In this document: positions 40,668 to 47,865 of the stretch, piece after piece
How positions within the stretch are numbered: position 1 is the first letter of the stretch
Layout: the number at the start of each line of letters is the position of its first letter
DNA from: JAFAZI01 sp035501255
Lineage (GTDB): Bacteria > Actinomycetota > Actinomycetes > JAFAQI01
Length of the DNA stretch: 47,865 nt
Direction of reading: 5' to 3'
Assembly: GCA_035501255.1 (NCBI GenBank)
Contig: DATJWM010000037.1
Coordinates: forward strand, 1-47,865
The notes under the pieces: model-generated
Database searches by the model: none
What the model was told of the DNA's origin: nothing
What the model saw: the letters and a program-made list of their open reading frames with translations, nothing else
Made by a program: the position numbers and the translations under genes

Positions 40668-41985
40668 GCTTCTTGGAGGACGGGGCGTCCTTCTGTGCTG
40701 GTGACGCACCTTTCTTGCCCGGCGCCGGCTTTTTGCCCGGTCGCTTCCCGGGTGGCGGGGGAGGCGGGGTGGCATCTCGGCCGCGGAGGCGGTTGATCGC
40801 CCGGTGGCGCAGGATGGTGACCAGCTCGCGCGTGCTGGCGCGCCCGATCGCCTGACCCTGAATCTGCTCGGTAGTCGATGCACCGAAGGCATGCAGCGTG
40901 CCGACCACTGCCTCTCGCACCCGTTCGACGGGCAGAGCGCTTGCTGGCAGCGCGCGCGGAGTGGTGTCGGCGTGCAAGGCGGCGCCGAGGGAGTCGAGGT
41001 CACCGGCAACGTGCACGCCGAGCTCGGCGATCCGGCGGGCCGCCGCCGCACCGATTTCCTGTGCCCGGTCCAGCGCCCACTGCGGCGTCTGGATTGGCTG
41101 CTCGTCGGGGCCGACGGCGCAGTGCCCCATACGACCGATAACCCCCTGGCGGATGTAGTGGTGGTAGGCACGGTCGGACCACCGCTCCTTGTCGGCGACC
41201 TCGTTGATCTGGCGAACCAGTTCGACCTCGGCGGCGGTGAGCGACCGGTTGGCGCGCGAGTTTTCCGCCACGAGGAAGTCCCTGGGGAGCCCGGTCATCG
41301 CCTCGAAGGTGTGCAGTGGCATTGATCGGTCGCTCTCGTCCAGCACGACGACCGCGAGGTTGTCGGCGCCGACGAGCGCTGCCCACCGCTCGACCAGAGC
41401 ATCGTGGCGGTGCCGGCGCCAGAAGGCCGGGGTCGGGCTGCGGAATTGCTCACCTTTGAGTGTCTTCTCAAGCCACTCGTCGTACGGCTTCGTCATCCGG
41501 TTACGGACGAATTGCTGCCACGACGAGGGCAGGATCCGCCCGAGGTGTCGGAGTGTGATCACGACGTGAACCCGCTCGTCACCTAAGTCATGGATGAGCC
41601 GCTTGGCCCGTTCGTCGTCGGCTTCACAGAAGAATTCGCTGCTCACGATGACTCGCAGGTCACTCGCCGATCGGACTTGGGTGACGACGCGGTTCCAGTC
41701 GTCGTCGCTGCGCTCCCAGTCGCCAGCGAGACCCTTGCGGCCGGTAATGGCGAGCGACGCGAGACGCATGTGGATCCGGCCCTCGCCCGCGTAGACGACG
41801 CCGTGTTCGCGGAGCTTGCGCTCCGGTATCCGCCGGAAGGCGCTCTGGATCGCCGTGGTGCCGGTCTTGTGCGGGCCGATGTGCAGCAGGACGCCCCCCG
41901 GCGGGATTAATAGGTCACTGCCGAACAATGGCGCTCCGAACCGTTCGTTCGCGCCCGAGGGGGCACGGGTGAGGTCAATGGGCAA
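40657..41985 (-). CDS. Sulfotransferase-like protein with basic C-terminal tail
   Basis: The product is 442 aa. The PAPS-binding 5' loop is HIGPHKTGTTAIQ (35-47), and the 3'-phosphate site shows Arg146 and Ser154 in VVITLRHLGRILPSSW. It would transfer sulfate from PAPS to an unknown acceptor, perhaps a glycolipid or polysaccharide. The last 40 residues are Pro/Lys/Ser-rich (PPPPPPGKRPGKKPAPGKK), unusual for the family and possibly an anchor to anionic surfaces. The apparent start is TTG at 41985 without a clear ribosome-binding site, so the N-terminus is uncertain. No PAPS synthesis gene is nearby. Confidence 0.75.
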   Translation of the reverse strand: MPIDLTRAPSGANERFGAPLFGSDLLIPPGGVLLHIGPHKTGTTAIQSAFRRIPERKLREHGVVYAGEGRIHMRLASLAITGRKGLAGDWERSDDDWNRVVTQVRSASDLRVIVSSEFFCEADDERAKRLIHDLGDERVHVVITLRHLGRILPSSWQQFVRNRMTKPYDEWLEKTLKGEQFRSPTPAFWRRHRHDALVERWAALVGADNLAVVVLDESDRSMPLHTFEAMTGLPRDFLVAENSRANRSLTAAEVELVRQINEVADKERWSDRAYHHYIRQGVIGRMGHCAVGPDEQPIQTPQWALDRAQEIGAAAARRIAELGVHVAGDLDSLGAALHADTTPRALPASALPVERVREAVVGTLHAFGASTTEQIQGQAIGRASTRELVTILRHRAINRLRGRDATPPPPPPGKRPGKKPAPGKKGASPAQKDAPSSKKLSP

Positions 41986-42095
41986 TCAAAGGGATAGGCG
42001 GAGCATACCGACCGGTGGCCCGGAATCCCGGTCGCTACGGGAGCCCTCGCACGGTCGCGGACGCACGACCTTGTGGGCGGGCGCCCCACTGAGCC

Positions 42096-43076
42096 TTAGA
42101 GGGCGGCTGCCCAATGGGTGTCGACGAAGGAGCGGATCTCGGCGAGGATCGCCTCGTCCTCGGGGGCCATTCCGAAGAACCCGCCGTGGCCGCCCGCCTC
42201 GGTGACGTGCAAGTCCGCGCGGATGCCGGCTGCGCGTAGTGCGCGATGCATCCGGACGGTGTCCGAGAGTAGGAGGTCGCGGGTGCCGGTGGTGAGGATG
42301 GTCGGCGGGAAGCCTTTGCTGAGGTCGCCGAACAGCGGCGAGATGAACGGGTCGCTCAGATCGTGCTCGCCGGCGTAGAGGAGGAATGCGGGACGGCCGC
42401 TGCGCGTGAGCAGCGGATCGAGGCCGAGGTTCGTCCGGTTGGAGTCCCCGGCTTCGGTGAGGTCGACACCTGGGGTCATGAGCACCGCCGCGGCAGGAAG
42501 CGGCAGTCCCTCCTCGCGGGCCTTGAGGATCAGTGCCGCCGCAAGGTTGCCGCCCGCGGAAGCGCCACCGACGATGATTTCTCCCGGCGGATGTTTGTCG
42601 AGCAGTGCCCGGTACGTCGCGAGGCAGTCGTCGAGCGCGGCCGGATACGGGTGATCGGGTGGCATCCGGTAGTCGACCGCCCACACCCGCGCACCGATCC
42701 GCGCGGCCGTCCCCGACGCCATCGCGCGGCACACCTCGCCGCCGCCATAGATGAATGCGCCGCCGTGAATGTCGAGGTAGATCCGCCGGTCATCGGGGTC
42801 GATGCCTGCCGGTGTGATCTCGAATCCCCGGATCGCGCCGATGTCGAGATCCTCCACGGTGACGTTGAGGTCATCCGCCCGCTGGGCCATCATTCGCGCG
42901 ACCGTCTCGTCTTGGGCGGCGATCATCGTGCGCCAGGCGTCGATGTCGTCCAGCGCCGGGAACGGCGCGGACTCTGACGGGGGCATCGAGAGCACGGCTT
43001 GGGCCTGCGGGCTCACCGATGTCGGGATCGGGATGTCGCGCGCGGGGACGTGCAGGATCGGCCGCGGGTCGGTCAC
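42096..43076 (-). CDS. HSL-family alpha/beta hydrolase (esterase)
   Basis: The product is 326 aa. The oxyanion motif HGGAF is at 104-108 and the nucleophile elbow GASAG at 171-175 (Ser173). The Asp is probably in the DPFISPLFGD region and the His in EAGGHGGFF, completing a hormone-sensitive-lipase-type triad. It probably hydrolyses short acyl esters in the cytoplasm. GTG at 43076 overlaps the stop of the surface-protein gene (GTGA), so its translation depends on the upstream gene, an unusual pairing. Confidence 0.85.
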   Translation of the reverse strand: MTDPRPILHVPARDIPIPTSVSPQAQAVLSMPPSESAPFPALDDIDAWRTMIAAQDETVARMMAQRADDLNVTVEDLDIGAIRGFEITPAGIDPDDRRIYLDIHGGAFIYGGGEVCRAMASGTAARIGARVWAVDYRMPPDHPYPAALDDCLATYRALLDKHPPGEIIVGGASAGGNLAAALILKAREEGLPLPAAAVLMTPGVDLTEAGDSNRTNLGLDPLLTRSGRPAFLLYAGEHDLSDPFISPLFGDLSKGFPPTILTTGTRDLLLSDTVRMHRALRAAGIRADLHVTEAGGHGGFFGMAPEDEAILAEIRSFVDTHWAAAL

Positions 43077-45595
43077 GAGAGCTCCTCGTCCGTCAACGCT
43101 GCGGGGAGGCGCGGGCCGCGCCGCCGGGTGGCGAGGACCAGAATGCCACCAAGGGTGAAGCAGGCCAGCGCCCCAGCGATCATCGTCGCGATGTTCGCTC
43201 CGGTGAAAGCGAGCCCGCTGGTCGAGGACCCGGGCGGGTGTCCGGTCGCCCCGCCTGGCTCGACCTGCGAGTGACCGGAGGTGTTGGTGATCTCGCAGGT
43301 CACCAGTGCGTTTCGCTTGACCCGCACCGAATCCCCGCTCAACGCCTTGCCGTTACAGGTCCACTTGCTTGCCTTGTAGCCGGTCGGACCGCCCGACTCG
43401 GTGAGGGTGTAGGAACCGATCGGCACGACGATGCCGGTGACGGCTTCGGAGTTAGCCGGACCGCGCACGGTCTGCGGTCCGGCCGCACTCAGCGTCCAGT
43501 CGCTGGGTACGCCGGTGCCACCCTTGACGTGCTTGACCAGGGTGATCGAGCCCGCGGGCGGCGACGGCGGCGGGTGATAGGTGTTGGTGATCTCGCAGGT
43601 GACGTCGGCGCCGTCGGTGACGGTCACTGTGTCGCCGGTGAGCGTCCCGCCGGTGCAGCTCCACGATCCTGGGGTGTAGTTGTCCGGGCCCCCGGACTCG
43701 GACAGGTCGTAATCACCCGCGCCCACCGCGACGCCGGTCACCGCGTCCGAGCCGGCGGCACCGTGGATGCTGTCAGGCCCGGCGGCCGTGAGGGTCCACT
43801 CACCTGCCGTCGCGGTGCCGCCCCCGCTGTTGTCGACGTGCTTGACCAGGGTGAGCGTGCCGGTGGGTGGCGGTGGCGGGTGGTAGGTGTTGGTGATCTC
43901 GCAGGTGACGTTCGAGCCATCGGTGATCGTCACCGTGCTGCCGGTCAGATCTCCGCCTGCGCACGACCAGGTCCCGGAGGTGTAGTCGGAAGGACCACCG
44001 GACTCCGACAGGTCGTAGTCGCCGGCGGGCGTCGTCACGTCGGTGACCGCGTCTGAGTTGCCCGCGCCGGTCACGATGTCGGGACCGCTCGCGGTGAGCG
44101 TCCAGTCGCTCGGGCCGGCGATGCCGCCTCCGGTGTTGTCGACGTGCTTGATCAGGGTGAGGGCGCCGGTGGGTGGTGGTGGCGGGTGGTAGCTGTTGGT
44201 GATCTCGCAGGTCACCTCGGGGTTTTTGGTCACGGTGACGAAGTGACCGACGAGGAGGCCGCCGGTGCAACTCCACGACCCGGATGTGTAGTTCGCGAGT
44301 CCCCCGGACTCGGTGAGCTCGTAGATGCCGGTGTCGACGGTGACGCTCGTGACGTCAGCGGAGTTGCCCGGCCCGGTGACGGTCTGCGGGCCGTCCGCAC
44401 TCAGGGTCCAATCGCTCGCGACACCGGTTCCGCCCCCACTGTTGTCGACGTGCTTGACCAGGGTGAGCGTGCCCGTGGGGTGGCTGGCCGAGCAGGAGAT
44501 GGTGGTCGCGAAGGGGAAGTCGTGGATCTCGCGCACCTGGCCTTTGCGAGCGAGCGACGACGGGCCGTGGGTGAAGGAGGCCGCGATAATGTTGCCTTCG
44601 ACGTTTTGTGTCGGTCGCCAGTTCAGCGCTGCGTTCGGCGCGTAGATCGTTCCCTCGATGCTTGCCCCACCCGTCACGACGATCGACGTCGCCTGCGGGA
44701 AGTTCCACAGGATGTACGGCGCTTGGGAGCCGCCGATCCCGGCGAGGTTGGGGATGTTGCCGTTGAAGGCGCTCCCGGTGACGTTCACCACCAGCGGGGT
44801 TGACGCGGTTGGCTGATTGGTGAAGGTGATCTCGGAGAGGTTGGCCAGGTCCGCCGTACTCATCGTCAACACGTTCGTGGTGCCGGTCTCGAGCGTCAGC
44901 CTCCCGCGCGCGCCTCTGGTGTACGGCTGGTCGATCGGGGTCGAGCCGCCGTTCGGATCGGTCAACCTGACCGTTTGCGGGCAGTCGGCGATCTCGGTGG
45001 TGAGTGAGCGGTACTTCGTGAAGGCGCCGGGGATGCTGATCAAGCCGCTCGGGACCGGGGTTGCCACCGAGGCCGGCGGCTGGCTCGTGGTGCCTTCGAT
45101 CCGCGGCGTCGACCCGTACACGGCGCCGGGTTTGACGATGTTGATGTTGACCTTCGCGCCGTTCTGGTCGGTGTTCCGCGCGGTGTACGTCGCCGAGTCG
45201 GCGATCTTCGTGTACCCGGAGTTGAGCACCCGCAACACCTGCGAGCCTGTCCACGCGACGCCACCGCCGACATAAAGAAGCGTCGGTTGCGAGTCACCTG
45301 GCGCGGTGAAGGTCGAGTCCTTCGGTGAGTGAGCGGCGACGTTGTAGGTCGAGTTGAAGCTCAGGTCACCTCCGGTAGCGAGGGTGCCCTCGGACTCGTC
45401 GGCATTGAGTGCGGTGTCGCCCTCGACAAAGACCAAAAACCCGCTGTTGGCCGGATGTCCGTCGACGTCGACCCGGACGGGATTCACCGGTGAGAGAGCC
45501 GGGGCGGGCGTCGCGTGGACGATCGACAACGTTGTGGTGGCGGCGAGCACGACGGTCGCGGTGAACAAACCCCGCAACGCTCTGTGGGCGACCAT
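43073..45595 (-). CDS. Choice-of-anchor A surface protein with four prealbumin-like repeats and LAFTG sorting signal
   Basis: The product is 840 aa. A signal peptide (about 1-34) leads to a choice-of-anchor A domain (about 36-350; GFLVFVEGDTALNADESEGTLATGGD, then VVTGGASIEGTIYAPNAAL). Four repeats of about 95 aa follow (about 372-772), each with TLVKHVDN, SDWTL, YDLSESGG, WSC and VTCEITN blocks and joined by YHPPPPP linkers. They resemble pilin or prealbumin-like beta sandwiches. The C-terminus has LAFTG (795-799), a hydrophobic helix and RRRG, the form of a class E (LAXTG) sortase substrate. Adhesion is inferred. ATG at 45595 has GGAGG 9 nt upstream. Confidence 0.87.
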   Translation of the reverse strand: MVAHRALRGLFTATVVLAATTTLSIVHATPAPALSPVNPVRVDVDGHPANSGFLVFVEGDTALNADESEGTLATGGDLSFNSTYNVAAHSPKDSTFTAPGDSQPTLLYVGGGVAWTGSQVLRVLNSGYTKIADSATYTARNTDQNGAKVNINIVKPGAVYGSTPRIEGTTSQPPASVATPVPSGLISIPGAFTKYRSLTTEIADCPQTVRLTDPNGGSTPIDQPYTRGARGRLTLETGTTNVLTMSTADLANLSEITFTNQPTASTPLVVNVTGSAFNGNIPNLAGIGGSQAPYILWNFPQATSIVVTGGASIEGTIYAPNAALNWRPTQNVEGNIIAASFTHGPSSLARKGQVREIHDFPFATTISCSASHPTGTLTLVKHVDNSGGGTGVASDWTLSADGPQTVTGPGNSADVTSVTVDTGIYELTESGGLANYTSGSWSCTGGLLVGHFVTVTKNPEVTCEITNSYHPPPPPTGALTLIKHVDNTGGGIAGPSDWTLTASGPDIVTGAGNSDAVTDVTTPAGDYDLSESGGPSDYTSGTWSCAGGDLTGSTVTITDGSNVTCEITNTYHPPPPPTGTLTLVKHVDNSGGGTATAGEWTLTAAGPDSIHGAAGSDAVTGVAVGAGDYDLSESGGPDNYTPGSWSCTGGTLTGDTVTVTDGADVTCEITNTYHPPPSPPAGSITLVKHVKGGTGVPSDWTLSAAGPQTVRGPANSEAVTGIVVPIGSYTLTESGGPTGYKASKWTCNGKALSGDSVRVKRNALVTCEITNTSGHSQVEPGGATGHPPGSSTSGLAFTGANIATMIAGALACFTLGGILVLATRRRGPRLPAALTDEELS
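43283..44480 (-). repeat. Four in-frame coding repeats of prealbumin-like domains
   Basis: The units lie at about 44190-44480, 43890-44170, 43580-43870 and 43283-43560, first to last in the protein. Units 2 and 3 are closest (same YDLSESGG and TNTYHPPPPPTG). The last unit has lost several residues of the VDNSGGG loop. The pattern indicates stepwise internal duplication and a site prone to copy-number change. Confidence 0.8.
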
Positions 45596-45722
45596 TCGGC
45601 CTCCGTCCGGACGGGTGCATCCTCGGCGACGGTTGGTTCATTCCCCTCCGGGCATCCTTGCACTCCGAACGAGCGGGAGGATTCGACCAAGCGTCGAGTT
45701 CGGAGCCCGATCACGCCGGCAG

Positions 45723-45728
45723 TAGCCT
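45723..45728 (+). promoter_or_regulatory. -10 element of the TetR gene
   Basis: TAGCCT (TANNNT) is followed by 6 nt and the ATG at 45735; there is no Shine-Dalgarno. The 139-bp divergent region upstream also serves the surface-protein gene. Confidence 0.45.
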
Positions 45729-45734
45729 GCGGAC

Positions 45735-46319
45735 ATGACGGGCGCACCGGCCACGACTCTGCGGCTGTCGGAGATCAAGCGCAGCCCCGCGCAATTGCGA
45801 ACGTTGAATGCGGCGCTGGCGCTGTTCGCCGAACACGGGGTGAGCGGGACGTCGCTTCAGATGATCGCCGACGCGACCGGGGTGACGAAGGCCGCGATCT
45901 ATTACCAGTTCAACACCAAGGATGAGATCGTGCTCGCGGTTGCCGAGAAGGAGATGGCGGCCCTCGAGCAGGCGGTGGGGCGCGCCGAAGCCGCCAGCTC
46001 GCGCGCCGAAGCACGCGCCACGCTGCTTCGCGAAGTCGTGGACATGGCCGTCGACCGCCGTGCGCTCGTGCGGGCCTTGCAGAACGACCCGGTGATGGTG
46101 CGGTTGCTCGCGACCCATACCCCGATTGCGGATCTGACTCAGCGGGCGTACGCGCTGATCCTCGATGACGGGCAACCACAATCGAAGGTCAGCGCTGCGC
46201 TGATGGCCGGGGCGATCGGCGCAGCGGTTGTGCACCCGATGGTGGATGATCTCGACGACGAGACGCTGCGGCGCGAATTGCTCGCTGCGGCCGGTCGCCT
46301 GTTTGCTGTCGAGCCTTGA
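45735..46319 (+). CDS. TetR family transcriptional regulator
   Basis: The product is 194 aa. The N-terminal HTH domain is ALFAEHGVSGTSLQMIADATGVTKAAIYYQF with the typical NTKDEIVLAV continuation (about 29-67); the C-terminal ligand domain is helical and not assignable. It is divergent from the surface-protein/esterase pair, 139 bp away, which makes that pair its most likely target, but I see no clear palindrome in the gap. A hairpin follows its stop. Confidence 0.88.
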   Translation: MTGAPATTLRLSEIKRSPAQLRTLNAALALFAEHGVSGTSLQMIADATGVTKAAIYYQFNTKDEIVLAVAEKEMAALEQAVGRAEAASSRAEARATLLREVVDMAVDRRALVRALQNDPVMVRLLATHTPIADLTQRAYALILDDGQPQSKVSAALMAGAIGAAVVHPMVDDLDDETLRRELLAAAGRLFAVEP

Positions 46320-46324
46320 CCCGT

Positions 46325-46370
46325 CAGGCGAATGGGGATGTGCACCGAAGTACACATCCCCAATCGCCTG
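46325..46370. terminator. Hairpin between convergent TetR and DUF7144 genes
   Basis: Arms of 21 nt (46325-46345 and 46350-46370) pair except at two positions around a CGAA tetraloop. The left arm begins CAGGCGAATGGGGATGTGCA. It begins 6 bp after the TetR stop and is probably a bidirectional terminator. Confidence 0.7.
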
Positions 46371-46404
46371 CCGCCGGTGGGCGGCGTTGCTCCGGTGTCG
46401 GGCC

Positions 46405-46794
46405 TTACGAACCCATCGCCGACTCACGGCTGCCGTACATCGCGAGGGCGTAGACGACGAGAACCCCGACCGCGATGTAGGTCAACGACCAGATCGGGTA
46501 GTAGGGCATCCACCAGATCGCACTGATCGCGAGGATGGCGCCGGCGAAGATTCCCAACCAGCGGGCAAAGGGGTTGCCGGTGAGGACGCCGAAGGACGAG
46601 GCGATGAGAATGACACCGATGATCAGCCAGATCCAGCCGTAGGTGTCGTAACTGTGGCCGAATAGCGCGTTCTGAAGGTCACCTGTCAGTGCGCCGTTGT
46701 AGGACCAGGCCCAGATTGCGTCGAAGATCCTCATGATGCCGGCAATGCCGAGTACGGTGCCGGCAAAGAAGCGCCAGCCTTCGCCCTCTCTCAT
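46405..46794 (-). CDS. DUF7144 family four-helix membrane protein
   Basis: The product is 129 aa with four membrane helices: FFAGTVLGIAGIMRIFDAIWA, YGWIWLIIGVILIASSF, WLGIFAGAILAISAIWW and WSLTYIAVGVLVVYALAMYG. These match the small membrane-protein family I know as DUF7144, common in actinobacteria and without a known function. ATG at 46794 has AGGGAG 7 nt upstream. It is divergent from the DUF389 gene across 188 bp. Confidence 0.8.
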   Translation of the reverse strand: MREGEGWRFFAGTVLGIAGIMRIFDAIWAWSYNGALTGDLQNALFGHSYDTYGWIWLIIGVILIASSFGVLTGNPFARWLGIFAGAILAISAIWWMPYYPIWSLTYIAVGVLVVYALAMYGSRESAMGS

Positions 46795-46982
46795 GTCGGT
46801 CTCCCTTCATCGGGTACCCGAGACGACGGTGTCACGGGCTCGTTCAGCAATTACCAAACACGGAATCGTTCGCGAGCGCAATTCGACTCGCGAGATCACG
46901 ACCGCGCGTCTCGCTGGGTGTTCGGGCGCACCGCGGCTCATTCTTGGACCGCACGGCACCCTGGCGCGAGTGGAGCGAGCGG

Positions 46983-47865
46983 ATGAACGGGCTGACTGAC
47001 GTTGACATCGCGCGGATGCGCGACCAACTGTTCTTCGAGGGACCGGATCGGGGTCGCCGGCTCAGTCGCTACTGGTTGTTACTGCCCCTCGCGGCGGTGA
47101 TCGCCTCCGCCGGCGTGGTCAGTGACTCGACGGCAACCGTGATCGGGGCGATGATCGTCGCCCCGCTGATGACGCCGATCCTCGGGGTCGTGCTCGCGGT
47201 TGTGCTGGCGGATCGGGTCAACCTGCGCAGATCGATTGTCCTCGTACTTGCCGGAGCCGCGTCCGTCGTCGCGATCGGCTGGCTACTCGGCGAGTTTGTC
47301 CCGTATCCGGTGGTCGCGGCGACCAACAGCCAGGTCGCCGCCCGGGTGACGCCGCGCATCGTTGATCTGGTTGCGGCCTTGGCGACCGGCGCGGTGGGAT
47401 CGGTGGCGCTTGCTCGGTCCGACATTTCCGACACCCTGCCCGGCGTCGCGATCGCGATCTCGCTGGTGCCCCCTCTTGCCGTGGTGGGTTTGACCCTTGA
47501 GTCCGGTGCACCTCATCAGTCGCTCGGTGCGCTTGTTCTGTTCGCAGCGAACGTCGCCGCCATCTTGGCGAGCGGCATTGTGGTGATGGGGTTCCACCGG
47601 GTTCACAGCCTGTTCGGGAAGAGCATCGTCGGCGGAGCCCGGTACGGCGGGGCGGTCGCCGTCATCGTCGCGCTGCTGCTGGTCGTGATCATCCCGCTGT
47701 GGATCAACTCCGAACGAATCGACAAGACCACGACCCGGGAGAGCCAGGTGCAGGCGGTGGTCGACCGCTGGGCGAATGACGCCGGCTGGTCGGTGATCGG
47801 CGTCACCGCATCCGGGGCCCAGGTCTTCGTCGAGGCCACCGGTCCGCGGCCCGCTCCCGGTCTCG
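46983..47865 (+). CDS. DUF389 family membrane protein (C-terminus beyond window)
   Basis: The frame is open from ATG 46983 to the right edge, 294 codons. It starts MNGLTDVDIARMRDQLFFEG and has the DUF389 signature in its first helices (VVSDSTATVIGAMIVAPLMTPILGVVLAVV), then further helices (GSVALARSDISDTLPGVAIAISLVPPLAVVGL, VAVIVALLLVVIIPLWI) and the start of a soluble C-terminal domain. Family members are polytopic proteins of unknown transport or structural role. GGAG lies 7 nt before the ATG. Confidence 0.87.
   Translation, partial: MNGLTDVDIARMRDQLFFEGPDRGRRLSRYWLLLPLAAVIASAGVVSDSTATVIGAMIVAPLMTPILGVVLAVVLADRVNLRRSIVLVLAGAASVVAIGWLLGEFVPYPVVAATNSQVAARVTPRIVDLVAALATGAVGSVALARSDISDTLPGVAIAISLVPPLAVVGLTLESGAPHQSLGALVLFAANVAAILASGIVVMGFHRVHSLFGKSIVGGARYGGAVAVIVALLLVVIIPLWINSERIDKTTTRESQVQAVVDRWANDAGWSVIGVTASGAQVFVEATGPRPAPGL

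Overview
The window is a GC-rich, gene-dense actinobacterial chromosome segment. GTG starts are frequent, 4-bp ATGA/GTGA stop-start overlaps are common, and several starts look leaderless. Gene content places it in Actinomycetia: a DUF6049-MurJ pair, inositol-3-phosphate synthase beside PadR, DUF5318, a PonA-type PBP, an F420-type LLM oxidoreductase, actinobacterial HelD, a FadE5-type dehydrogenase and a sortase-E-like LAFTG signal. I cannot name the genus. From memory, the order pcnA - MFS - ino1 - padR - DUF5318 - ponA - GT87 - rpsF - ssb - rpsR - rplI - dnaB resembles the core chromosome of Streptomyces. The same blocks lie on both sides of oriC in mycobacteria.

Layout. 1-4024 (minus): NUDIX - DUF6049 - murJ operon; murJ runs off the left edge. 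4069-5508: pcnA, divergent from it. 5523-8597 (minus): MFS, ino1 and padR. 8754-17358 (plus): DUF5318, class A PBP, GT87 mannosyltransferase-like protein, rpsF-ssb-rpsR-rplI, and dnaB carrying a 355-residue intein in its Walker A loop. 17479-21429: GT4 glycosyltransferase, SAM methyltransferase, alpha/alpha-barrel protein and a convergent metal-dependent methyltransferase. This set matches what I recall of the methylmannose polysaccharide (MMP) locus. 21512-24622 (minus): NfeD, SPFH, F420 oxidoreductase and thioesterase. 24806-28217 (plus): E1alpha, E1beta and E2 of a 2-oxo acid dehydrogenase, probably branched-chain. 28290-30128 (minus): FadE5-type acyl-CoA dehydrogenase. 30266-34693 (plus): HelD, then an S9 peptidase. 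34777-40116 (minus): MoxR - DUF58 - transglutaminase, then a ferredoxin reductase. 40272-43076: a small conserved-looking unknown, a sulfotransferase and an esterase. 43073-45595 (minus): a large exported, probably sortase-anchored protein with four prealbumin-like repeats. 45735-47865: TetR, a four-helix DUF7144 protein and the start of a DUF389 membrane protein.

Structured DNA stands out at convergent gene ends. Two related 63-bp palindromes lie at 5509 and 28223. There is a 98-nt hairpin at 20652, three 30-bp tandem palindromic repeats at 34693, and a 46-nt hairpin at 46325. The strongest points of interest are (1) the DnaB intein, which has the complete class 3 (WCT) signature, an Ala in place of the first nucleophile and a damaged second LAGLIDADG motif; (2) the MMP-like cluster next to dnaB; (3) the dispersed palindrome family; and (4) the LAFTG-anchored surface protein translationally coupled to an esterase. 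I saw no tRNA, rRNA, CRISPR array, insertion sequence or replication origin. The only gene-free stretch over 300 bp is 14593-14913.
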